Shown here piece by piece: positions 26,951-37,279 of a DNA stretch of 64,000 bases. Made by a program: the position numbers and the translations under genes. The notes below the pieces were generated by a model. That model ran no database searches. It worked only from the letters and a program-made list of their open reading frames with translations, and was not told where the DNA came from. This stretch comes from Sphagnum compactum (lineage: Eukaryota; Bryophyta; Sphagnopsida; Sphagnales). Positions within the stretch are counted from its first letter, which is position 1; every line of letters starts with the position of its first letter. The stretch covers positions 4,340,001 through 4,404,000 of the forward strand of contig OZ234497.1 of the NCBI GenBank assembly GCA_965153455.1, in the 5' to 3' direction.

Positions 26951-29600
26951 GATGGGAGTACTCATGTAGTTACGAAGTCTTTAAATAAATCATCCTTGTG
27001 GTGCAAGGGGGCAAATGCCTTTTGCTTATGAAGGTCGAGCAATTTCATAACACAAAGAGGCAATGTGTGCTACACTTTTACAAATTAAATGAATGTTTGA
27101 CTCAACCTCATTTGAATTTTTTTCATAAACATTTTTTAATGAATTGTGATAAGTTTTTGCACATTACACTAGTTTTTCAAAACATTGGGGCATCAATTTT
27201 TTGATTTTATTATAATGGTCTAATATTTATACCACACGTGCATGAAGATGATTTTTAACCCATGCAATCTGAAAAATTGCAAAAATATTCAAAATAAAAT
27301 AAAATTATACAACTTTGAAATGAGAAGAAAATTTGAAAAAAAATCATAAAATTTCGTTTTGGTCATTGGTGTATTAGATTTTATTTATTTATTAAAATGG
27401 CCTAGTATTTGGATCACATGTGCATAAATCTGAAAAACCATGAAATTTATTTTGGACATGGTTGCATTAATTTTTAAAATTTTATTCAAACCACATGTGT
27501 GTAAGGATGGCTTTTAACCCATGAAGTTTGTAAAATTGTAAATTAAATGAATTAACAAGGTTATACAATTCTGAAATAAATTCATTAAATGATTTTTAAA
27601 AATATTAATGTCTTGTCTCTTTATACAAAATTGCACATATATAAATATCTGAGTCATTTAGAAACATGTAAAATATCCTCAAACATTTTGGTAGTTATCA
27701 ATTCAATTGTTTAAGCTTGTGCATGAAATTATAATTCAAGTTTTAAACTTTCAAATTCAAATTCCATTTGTTCGATAACCAACTTCTCATTGGATTTTAT
27801 AAGTAGAATTGTCATTTTTTCCCTGGATTTTTCTTTTGTGTTTTTCAACATTTATCAAAAAATTCACAAATTTATTCATAGCCTTCACTAAATAATTGGC
27901 ATTTTCAGTCAATGAACATTTGTAAAATGTTATTTTACCAAACAATTGAAAAAATTGCAAGAAACATTTTTGGGGGTAAAAGAATAAATATGTATACTCT
28001 TCTTTAGTAGTAATAATCTTCTTTAGTAGTAATAAACGTTTCAAGAAATGGAAGTGGCACATCTCGTACCCTATTTTCATTTGAAAGGTAAATGTGATTG
28101 TTTGAATTTTCAACATTTTATGGTCGTCTTTTTCAATAATTTTCATAGTGCATTGATCAAACCTTTTTAAGTGCACCTTTTCTTTTGGTGGAACCTTTTA
28201 TGATATTTGTCATGTGTTCAAATTGTGGCCATGTTGACCCATTACTTTCGATTTGTTCTTTTGGCAAAGTTTTATGATGTTGATATTTGCTTTTCATTTT
28301 TTGAATTTTTTTTTGAATTTGTTTTTCTTTGCAACTACATTCATTTGAAAATTAATAGTGGTGTTTGGTGCCAATATGTGTTTAATGCTTGAATGAGAGA
28401 CAAAATGCCACCGTTCCTTTTCATATAAATCAAGGATGTTAATAAAAGTAATATCGTTTCATCTCCTTTCAAAATTTGTTTTTTTTTGTGTCACCATTTT
28501 ATCATTGAAAATTGCATTAGTTGGGGTGCAACAATCATGGGTGATGAAAATCTTTTTTCTAATGGAGGAATTATGATCATTGTCATCTCATCTTCCATCA
28601 TGAAATGAATCCATATAAAAAATCTTTCATCATCCATAATTTCACAAAAGAAAATTGCATTCAAAGCAAAAATAAGATCAAGATCAAGAATGCATTCAAA
28701 ACATTGTCTTAACTTATATATTATACAAAAACAAAATGAAGAAAGGTAAAAATTAAAATTCAATTTAAAAACACACCTAACTTATACACATGAACAAAGA
28801 TTATAGAATCAAAAGAAAAAAATCCAAAAAATGATTAATAACCCTAACCCTAATACATATTCTTATATTTAGGGATACATTTTATTTTACATTATAAAAA
28901 AATAAATCAAGAAAGTTAAAACAAAAAAATCATTCTAGGAACAAACTTAATATGTACATTTACACAAAGATTAAAAATTGGAAAAAATTCAAAATTTTGA
29001 TGAAAATAACTTAGATCCAAAATACATACTAATGTAAGAAATGTTGCTGGACCTCCAAGTGTTGTAAAAAAAATGACAACATTTGCCCCTTTAAATGCAT
29101 GTGCCCAACCTTATTTTCAGAGTGCATGTGATCAATTGGTGGGTTTTAATCATACTTTCAAGAATACTATGAAACAACTTATGAACATAAATCAACCAAT
29201 GGAAGTATTTTGTGATTTTTCTATCCAAAGACTTGATAATATAAAAAATTTTGTGAAATGTGTTTTTCATAGGTGTCATGCATGAATGTTGTGCATCCAA
29301 AACACTGAAGAGAAACTCATTTATTAAGATTAAATTCTCTTTTTCACAAACACTTATTTATTCAGATTAATTTTTCTTTTCACAAAGCAATTTCATTTTA
29401 GTCAATCGGTTGTTTCAGAAGTGCTTTGACGCAACTTTCATGTGTAAACATTTGGAACCAATGACAAAATATTTCACACAATTTCTAGTATCAAATCATT
29501 GGATAAAAAGTTTATGATGCTTAACAAAAATCAATGGAAGCACTGTATGAACTTTTTACATGTCTGAGGAGAGTACTTCAAGATAGATCAGATGACATTT
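26951..29600. other. AT-rich spacer, no gene recognised
   Basis: Very AT-rich DNA with many stops in all frames. Words such as ggtataaa/ggatcac...catgtgcat recur at 27,210-27,520 in a loose repeat. No protein similarity or element boundary was recognised. Confidence 0.45.
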
Positions 29601-29729
29601 CTATTACACTTTCATGAAGCATGCTAAGAAATTTCCTAGTTCATTTGGAGGGCAACTTATATCCATGAATATCCCTCCTAGAAAAGAGGAGGGATTTTGT
29701 GCTTATTCCTTATAAGCTAGAGGGAATTT

Positions 29730-29850
29730 ATGCTTACTTATAGGTGTAAGATCCCTCTCGCACTTAACAGCAATTGATGGGTTCTCAGGAAGCTCAAGAG
29801 TAGGCATAAGAACCCTCTCCCTCCTACACCTCATGATCTTCATATGTTTA
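29730..29850 (-). repeat. Repeat related to 63.4-63.6 kb
   Basis: The words taggtgtaagatccctctc and agtaggcataagaaccctc here recur as ataggcataagatcctttcc and gagtaggcataagattcatc at 63,510-63,560. In both places a foldback element of about 0.1 kb lies within a few hundred bases. They may be parts of one larger dispersed element. Confidence 0.5.
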
Positions 29851-29880
29851 AGTTCATGATATTGAACATTGTGCTTTACA

Positions 29881-30002
29881 ATGTGTAAAAGCCCAGGGGT
29901 GGGGGACATTCGGAAAGTGTGGGGCTGGACTCAGTAACCACCTTCTCCTATGCCCACTTATTTTGAGAATGCCCCCACACCCTGGGGCTTTACCCTACAC
30001 AT
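29881..30002. mobile_element. Foldback MITE family F1, copy 2
   Basis: The left arm is atgtgtaaaagcccagggg then tgggggacattc. The right arm, reverse-complemented, is atgtgtagggtaaagcccca then gtgtgggggcattc. The 122-bp element folds into an imperfect hairpin, with arms of about 33 bases around a ~55-base loop. This is the best-delimited copy of the family. Confidence 0.8.
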
Positions 30003-30124
30003 CTCCCACTTTCGCCAAAATCTTTGCTTCTTGACAGCAACCTTTAAGAATCGTAACAAATGTCATTGACCTTGATGATTATAACAATATGATCACAGCC
30101 TCTACATAAATGGGGTAGCATTAG

Positions 30125-30445
30125 CACATGTATATATGAGATTGCAGAGAATAGTCAACAACAGTTTGAAGGTTACAACTGTTATGTCAATTTCCAACTA
30201 CAGCAAAACAAACATGAGAAGACGAAGTGTGGTTGTAACCTTTGAAGTGTCTTTCACAAAACATGAGACCCAGTGACGCCTTCATCACAAATAGCAGTGA
30301 CTGCCTGCTGACCACTTCATCAGCTGCCAACGATGATGTGTGTTGGTAAGAAACTTGCTCAAAATCAGCAAATGCATATACCAAATTCTTTGTTCTGAAC
30401 TTCTGTTGCAGTAACTCACAATGGAGTAGCAATCACATATCTCAA
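30125..30445 (-). repeat. Dispersed repeat family R1, copy C
   Basis: It shares tatgagattgcagaga, caacaacagtttgaaggttaca, ccttcatcacaaatagcagt, a cttcatcagctgcc block and a ctgaacttctgt tail with the other R1 copies. It lies 0.9-1.2 kb past the stop of COMMD3, in that gene's orientation. Confidence 0.7.
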
Positions 30446-31332
30446 ACAGTTGTACACAAGTTGCAAGCTTGGTATCAGTGTGGAAAGGATGACATAGCAA
30501 AACACTCCTTATCAGACACTAAAGTTCAAAAACTCAGTATGCAGAACCAATTGAGGGAGTTAGATGACATATGGGAGGAAAATGTTTCTCAAACATAGAA
30601 GTTCTCAGGTCTTGGCAACACAGAATCAGTCACAGTAGCAACTGAAAGTGCATCAAACTCTAACCAAGGACCAAAGAGGCAGGTTTGGATCTCAATCTGC
30701 CTAGATACTTCGCCCGAAATCTTGTAAAATATAAACAAAAAGCTTGAGTGAGACATGACCAAGGCTTGCACTCAGAGATGCCAACCCTGCTTAAGCCAAC
30801 AAGAATGGACTCTGCTCTGCATAGTCACACCACTCTCCACACAATGGCAGGAAGAAGTAGACAACAGCATCACACCATTCTCTGAGTTTCCCTTTTAAAA
30901 TGTTCACAGTTACCAAGGAGTCTCAACTGAAAATACACATGGTCAATAGCAGATGATGAAGAAAATCTCCTTCCATGAAACTGCAGATGGTACAATTTGT
31001 TGGTAGGCCCATGGTGCAACAGAATTGTTCCTCTCAACAAAAGGATTACATGCAAGGCTGATGTCAAAAATATTGCTGCACTGATTCTGCTTGGAGACCA
31101 CTTGAACAAGCTAGAAAAGCACAAAGAATGCAAGACAGACTTATAGAAGATTATTGACTGCAGCTTTTTGAGCATGTGCACAAACCCTAAACCCTAAACC
31201 TTGGGAGCCCTGATGTTGTGCAGCCTTTCCAGTAATGTTCACATCATTCATTCCCTTGCAGCACATTTGCAAAAGAGGATTGGAGGAAGCTAATGAGTAC
31301 CAGAAGAAGTCAGGCAATAGGTGTACATTTCA

Positions 31333-31944
31333 TTACCGGCGCTCAACAGCCCTTTCCACAGACTTGCAAGCATCCTTCAGTTGTGACACCAAGTCTTGCA
31401 ACTGTTCGACACTGCAGGAGAAATCAAGCTTTTTGAGCTCACCATCGTCGTCCCTCTCTCTAGTCTTCAAAGATAGATGATAAACAAGCTCTCTTACAGG
31501 TGCCCCCTCATCCGAAGAAGAAGATGTGCGATATTCAAGCCTCCAATCCACACCAGAGAGCTGAGGAAGATGGCTATAATTGGCTGTGAGAGAGAGACGA
31601 GTTCTCAACTCTTCCTTCTTGTTAGCAAACAAATGAGACAACAACTCCCCTCTGTCCTGGGCAACACCGCACTCACTCCTTAGAAATGTGCAAAACTCTT
31701 TGCTTGAAAGATCGTTCTTTGCAGCCTCCACAAAGAGACAAACAAAACCAGAATACAGCTTCTTGATGAGATCCACATTCATTTCTTCCAAAACAGGGTC
31801 GACAAGAGCAGTGTCCTCCCTCTCGGCGCCAAGTAACACAGACAAAGCCGCACGAGCTAGAGCTTCCAGTTCAACATCGCCGATGTCCTTGCTCGCTGCA
31901 AGAAATTCCAATGCCTCTTCCCCTATCTCTATAGTTGTTGCCAT
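31333..31944 (-). CDS. COMMD3: COMM domain-containing protein 3 homologue
   Basis: COMMD proteins form the ring of the Commander (CCC/Retriever) complex, which recycles membrane cargo from endosomes. The 203-aa product is close to the ~195 aa of animal COMMD3. Residues 1-120 are helical and Leu/Ala-rich like the HN domain. Residues 127-198 form the COMM domain: LPQLSGVDWRLEY, YHLSLKT, then FSCSVEQLQDLVSQLKDA and SVERA. The last block is very close to the C-terminal signature of COMMD3 as I remember it, which is why I prefer COMMD3 over other paralogues. The ATG at 31944 starts at the expected distance. The coding region is uninterrupted, although animal COMMD3 has several introns. The gene is divergent from the small Cys/His gene at 32391, with 446 bp between the start codons. 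Confidence 0.85.
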   Translation of the reverse strand: MATTIEIGEEALEFLAASKDIGDVELEALARAALSVLLGAEREDTALVDPVLEEMNVDLIKKLYSGFVCLFVEAAKNDLSSKEFCTFLRSECGVAQDRGELLSHLFANKKEELRTRLSLTANYSHLPQLSGVDWRLEYRTSSSSDEGAPVRELVYHLSLKTRERDDDGELKKLDFSCSVEQLQDLVSQLKDACKSVERAVERR

Positions 31945-32390
31945 CGCTTCCCACTATCAGAACCTGTTGCTTGTCTTACAGTTCTCTTCAGCAACATTTC
32001 TCGGCAAAGATCCAAAAGTTCCTGTCTCATCATCCATCAGCTCTCCAAATCGTGGCAAGCCACGGTGCTTGCAGGAAACACTTCTTCTTCTTCTTCAGGG
32101 ATGACGAAAATCCAGAGGTTTCAAAACAGAAACATAACCAAGGGCAAAGGAAACAGTCGGAGATGTGAAAGACTCCTCGAGGATCGATGAAAGTATGTCT
32201 CTCGAGCAACATCTGTTGCTGTTGCGCACGTCTTGCACCAAGAATGAATTGGAAGAAGAAGCGCTAGGGTTTCCATTCTCCAAACCCTAAGCCTCCGAAC
32301 CAACTCTACCTGAAGGTGCGAAATTTGTGAAGCGAGTTTTTTGGAATTCAGAGTGTTTGCAAAAGGGGGAAGAGGTATGTATTGCGGTTG
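31945..32390. promoter_or_regulatory. Shared head-to-head promoter region
   Basis: The 446 bp between the ATGs of COMMD3 (-) and the Cys/His protein (+) must hold both promoters and leaders. A telo-box-like aaaccctaa lies at 32,282-32,290, a motif common in plant promoters of housekeeping and translation genes. No clear TATA box is seen. Co-regulation is inferred from layout only. Confidence 0.5.
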
Positions 32391-33839
32391 ATGATGATGA
32401 TGGCGGAAGCGAGTTTGTCGCCTCCTGAGCAAACAAGTATTTGCCAACGCTGCAAGATGAGCTTCAGCAAAGTTTCCAACACCTCATCTTCATGCCGCTT
32501 CCATCCTGCATTCTTTGTCTCTCGTCGCCACGACGACCAGAAGAGGTAATGAGTTCTCTGTCCAAAGCTCCCGCTATGCCATTAAAGAAGCATGAAATTG
32601 TCAATTGGAGAGAGAGCTGGAAATCAGATGCCGTTTGTAAGTAAAACTCATTTTATGTAGAACTTTTCTCTGAACTGATGCATCATCTCTCGAACCCTGC
32701 CTTAATCATGTTGTCGTTCTACACATATTCTTCATGGTGCAGTCTTTCTTTGTGAAGCTTGGAAAGTTGCATCAAAATTCAGTGAAGCTTAGGGTTTTAT
32801 GAATGCAGCAAGAAGAAGTTCTTCTTCCCTCACAGAAGTTTCCAAAGCTCCTTTCTGGCTAAAGCTCCTTCTAATCTCGTTTGTCTTTTTGTATTCCTTT
32901 TTCTTCTTTCCTTGGTCTTCTCCTTCTCTGCTTTAAGGTTTTTGTTGAGCTAGCCTGTATCATCATGGCTGTGTCTTCTCTTTACCGCTGGTATTGTGAC
33001 ATAAACTCAGTACTCCTTGTTGATGTATGACATTGATGCCCACCCACTGCCAGCCAGCTGATGAAGTCATTGCAGATGTTTTGGTAGCTGTGGAAGGTCT
33101 CTGCACATGCACATTTTTTCCACTTTTTTTCAAACTGCTCCTCAGTTTTGTTTGTGTTTTCTCTGTGCTTTAGGGCTTTAGGGTTGGGTTTCCTTTTTTC
33201 CTGATACATTGTCTGATCAGAAATCACCTTTTATGTTGTGCAATATGTTATCTGAAATCTTTACAACCTTTTATGTTGTTTGATCTGAAATCTATAGTCG
33301 CCTGTTTCTTCAGGTCATCTCTCAATTCTATTTGGGTTGACTTAAATTGTTAGAATGGAGAAGTTCTGAGTACTTATGAAGATATGTTCATGGTGCAAGG
33401 CTGGGATGTCAGGGTTTGAGGATTTAGAGACTTATGGGGTGTGAGGTCTTGTCCATTAAAGAACGGTGTGATGCATGTGACAGGGTTTGAGAACTAGTGT
33501 CTTCTCACCTGCTCATGAGTTCTCTTCTCTTAGTGCAGCAACATCAGTCACAGAAGTCTGTTTGATTCTTCTAGGTTGTATGATTTAGTTTTGTAACTTT
33601 CCAGTTTTTGGAATCCTCAATGCAAGAAGGTCCATAGGAGACAAGCAAGAAGCCTACTCATGTTCTGACGTAAAACCTCACAAATTGTGGGTGTGGCTAT
33701 GTATGTTTGTTGAAGGTACTATGAATTGGGTCCAAATGATCCTCCTTATGCTGCCAAATTCTATGATTGTTGTGGAGCTGAAGACCCTAAAGCTCAAGGT
33801 TGTCAAACTTCTTACCATGTTTCTTATGATGATACATGA
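32391..33839 (+). CDS. Small conserved Cys/His (putative zinc-binding) protein
   Basis: Exon 1 is 32391-32545 and exon 2 is 33716-33839, joined in phase across an Arg codon; the product is 92 aa. It has Cys18-x2-Cys21, then Cys35-RF-His38 in CRFHPAFFVSRRHDDQKR, and in exon 2 YYELGPNDPPYAAKFYDCCG with Cys70/Cys71, then Cys81 and His86 (GCQTSYHVSYDDT). The spacing C-x2-C...C-x2-H...CC...C-x4-H suggests two zinc sites and loosely recalls CHORD-type modules. I recall similar short plant proteins with no assigned function and give no symbol. The start is one of four tandem ATGs (32391-32402); the choice among them is open. The 1.17-kb intron contains a copy of the dispersed repeat R1. Confidence 0.75.
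32990..33110 (+). repeat. Dispersed repeat family R1, copy E (partial)
   Basis: A weak partial match in reverse order to the minus-strand copies: aaactcag, a gtatgacattgatgccc block and ccagctgatgaagt. It sits inside the intron of the Cys/His gene and has the same orientation as that gene. Confidence 0.4.
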
Positions 33840-34127
33840 CAATGTTTTTATGACCAACCATAAAATGGAACCCTGTGGTATTATGAGACAGGCTTGGTTA
33901 ACTTGATCTCTGCTGTATAACCAGATAGGTATGATATATGTCAATTGTTGAGCCCACTGTCTATATCTCAGTTTTATTCAAAGTTATAGTCGTAATCTGT
34001 TCATCATGATTTAGCCCTATGTCTTCCAAACTGCTTGCAGAAATGCAGCAGAAACTTATGACACAAGTTTTCATATAATATGCCTAAAACTTTGAGCAAG
34101 TATTTTATACTTATTGATACTGCATTA

Positions 34128-34215
34128 GAAGCTCATGAAGTTGTGGTAGTAATGGCAGCTAGTAACTGCCATTTATGATGGAGGTGATGGTCTGATAATT
34201 TGTGAGTTATACTAA
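34128..34215 (+). repeat. Dispersed repeat family R1, copy F
   Basis: The blocks gaagctcatgaagt, taatggcagctagtaactgc and atttatgatggaggtgatgg, then tctgataatttgtg, correspond to the reverse complement of the 54.5-kb copy. It lies about 0.3 kb past the stop of the Cys/His gene, in that gene's orientation. Confidence 0.6.
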
Positions 34216-34969
34216 AAAGGTTTTGTCTTACCTCAAGAAAGAGTGTGTTTATAATATGCAAAGAGAGGAGTTTGTTTTTCTGTTTAGCTCCTTCTTATGA
34301 CTGCTCTTATATGGAATTATCCAACTTCTGCACAGCAAATGAATTTTCAACAGTTCTGTGCATGGGCATTGCAAATAGTTATTTTATCAAACCACCAAGC
34401 ACCTTATGTATGGCATTGGTTCAAGAACTCTAATAGATTTTACTTCTCCCAAGCAGTTGGCAAGTATGAATGCGAAGTATAATTAGACTACTCCACACTC
34501 TACCAAAATGTGTCATACCTTGCTCCATCGCTATCCTCAGGGAGAGAATCAATTGGCTCAGTTGCTTCTGTGAAACTAGTTCCACTTTTTCCAATTCCAG
34601 AATTCCTCTACCACAGAAGGCCTTCCCATCATCCAGACAGTCCATCCTATACTCTCCATCCAACCTCCTGGATCTCAAATGACACACACCTTCGAAAGGA
34701 CTTAACCATATTACATTCGGACTACAAGGAGTGCTCTGACTACACAGAAAAAGTGAAACTTTAAATTGTCTATTCTAAATGACAGGCAAACAAATACAAG
34801 AACAGCAGGTGTGGCATGAAAATGCTGATGGAAATACACAGCTCGGTAAAATCCTAGGTCTAAAAGACTATCACTTTCTTAAGGGGTTCTCACCAGTTTT
34901 GTTGTCTTCATTTGATTCAACAACACAGGACTTGATACAGGTGTGCTACTTGTGAACCCAAAATTGTAC

Positions 34970-37279
34970 CTACTTTACTGAAGGCACCAATATGTTGCCT
35001 TCTTCAATGGAGTGTATCTCAGAATCATCGGGAAGTTCACCTCCAGATGTTGCTACAACCTGGCCTCAAACCCAAAAGAGAAAGCAATGAGTTACAAATT
35101 AGATGGGCAAACTCAATAGCAGCTCGTAAACATATTCATATTCCACAGAAAGTCTGTGCTTTTCTAACTTTGTTTGCTCTAATGATGACTTACCCATTGG
35201 CATAAGATAGCATCTAATTTCCATTGTGAAATCATGGATTGATGCCTGAGCTAAAAAATGCTTTGTGTTGCCAGAATTGGAAATTCCAGGTGTGCACATT
35301 CTGACATTTACAGGGAAAGTGACATCAATGGATTCAGATGATATGTGAAGTCTTCATAACAAAGATCACACCTAGACTACCAAACATTGATGGAGAAGTA
35401 GTACGCTGTATCCAAGTAGAATCATCTGAATCTCATTCACTAAGCATCTGACAGTAATGAACTCAAGAGGTATTCATTTGTCAACTTAAAGATGAGTTTT
35501 CACCCTAGATTGTGTTTCTGATTGGTCTACTGACTAACTACGTCGTCAACTTCTTGAGTTAATTTTTTTAAAAAAAAACTTAAGCCCTTGTCACTCTCCT
35601 GTTATGAGGTGGGTTCTATATTGTTGCACAGCACTGATAATTTTGGTTAGTCAATCAAGATGCGGAAACTTACTGTGACAGGACTGGGGGCTGGAGGAGC
35701 ATTGCTGGAGTCCACTTCGACATCCTCTTGCTGTTCGACTGAGCTGAGGATCTGTTTTTTAATTTCTTCAAGTTGGTGTACCTTTTCCTGCTCCCATTCC
35801 CAAAATGAGATGCAAATCACAATGCAGACAAAAAGTTCGAAACTGCAAGTGTCACTATCAATGATCTTGGAGTTTACATAAATAAATAAATACTACTGGT
35901 CTTCACAATATTTTGGATAGATCACAGTTTGAGGTCAGATCTTTACCTTGTACATATCAATATCAGCTTTTGCTTGTGAAATTGCTTCCACAATCCCATC
36001 AAAGTCTTGTATCTGAAACTGGAATGATGAACTTCTAGAATTTGGACTGACATAAGCATGAATTCCACCTAAGCTTTGCAACTTATCCAAGCAATGTGCC
36101 CCATGTTGCCGTAAGTGATTTTCATAAGCAACCATTGCTGACTCAGACTTGAAGATGCACAAATACACAGGGAAGCCCATCCGCACCCAAAAATGGAAGA
36201 AAACAAGAGTACAGAAGCAAAATGTTAAGAAGCAACGCCCATATACATTGTCTTGTTCGTCAGACCAGTAAATGGATGCTGACAACAGATAAAGAACAAA
36301 AGCTGATGAAGCATACTCGCTAGTGTGGCGGTACTCTCTGTTTAGCACCACATCTCTTTGCCCTCGCAAACGATATGCTGTGAAGAGGATGATACCAAAG
36401 TAGAGTGGTGCTAGGAACAGAAATGTGGCAAGCTTCCATTTCTTACTCGCCAGTGAGCATTTAAAGATATCATCTTCCCTGCAAATCAAAGACATGTGAG
36501 ATATTTGTGTTTGTGCATATTGTTTATATACAAGGCAGTTCAATACTTGGAGAAATCACAGGGTTAACAAAGAGAATACAGGAGAAATCCCATCCCGGAT
36601 CATAAGAATAACATTACATTATTACCATGACCAACAGTCTTAAGAGTAACTTGCATGAGAAAACGAGCCAGTACAGAAAGGGTACAAACAACATTGAATT
36701 CAACATGACAAAAATTGCACATCCATTCAGAAGAAAGAGAGAGATGGAGACTTACTCTACGTACTTACTGGCGTCGTAAACAGTAGCAAACAGAGAGAAG
36801 ATGATTGAAGGAGTCAACAAGAGTGGGATGTAAAACAACCAAATTTGCAGTGCCTCCATCTGCTTCTCCAGGGCACTAAGGAGATAAAGGTGGTGTAATC
36901 TGAGTGCCAATAATGAGAGCCAGAAACAGAATCCAAGGGTAAACTGAAGCCAAAAAGACCATAATGGACAGATGCTGAAAAAGCTCCCCTTCTGTCTTTT
37001 GAAATGCTGGTTCACTACGAAAGCTGAAATTAACCATATAAGACCAGCAGTTGAGCTTGCTAGAACAAGATCAACCCCTTGAGCCCGAAAGTATTTCCTC
37101 TTTCTGTACCAAAAGATGACAAGATTTCCACACACAAATGGAATGGCCGCCAAAAGAGCAATGCCTAGAAGAGTCCAGTCTTGGAACCTTCCAGGCCTTT
37201 CACAGTTTCTCCAGTATGCATCTTTTGTAAAAGGAGGTGGAGCAGTGGCGGTAATCATTGGATACACATCTACGCTCAT
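34970..37279 (-). CDS. Seven-transmembrane protein, RGS1/GPCR-like fold, no RGS domain
   Basis: Four coding exons join in phase: 36756-37279, 35947-36478, 35674-35787 and 34970-35059, giving 419 aa. Seven hydrophobic segments are visible near residues 35-58, 70-90, 105-134, 144-168, 189-211, 231-246 and 253-284. They follow a short N-terminal region with AYWRNCERPG, and RLHHLYLL ends segment 3. This arrangement recalls the 7TM half of plant RGS1-like receptors, but in place of an RGS domain there is a ~135-residue soluble tail with a likely coiled coil (IVEAISQAKADIDMYKEKV...) and an acidic Ser/Pro-rich end. The ATG at 37279 is the first in frame. The frame stays open upstream into an acidic Glu-run (about 37,340-37,375) preceded by an acceptor-like ttcag, so a further 5' coding exon is possible. 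The family assignment is tentative; the 7TM topology is well supported. Confidence 0.8.
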
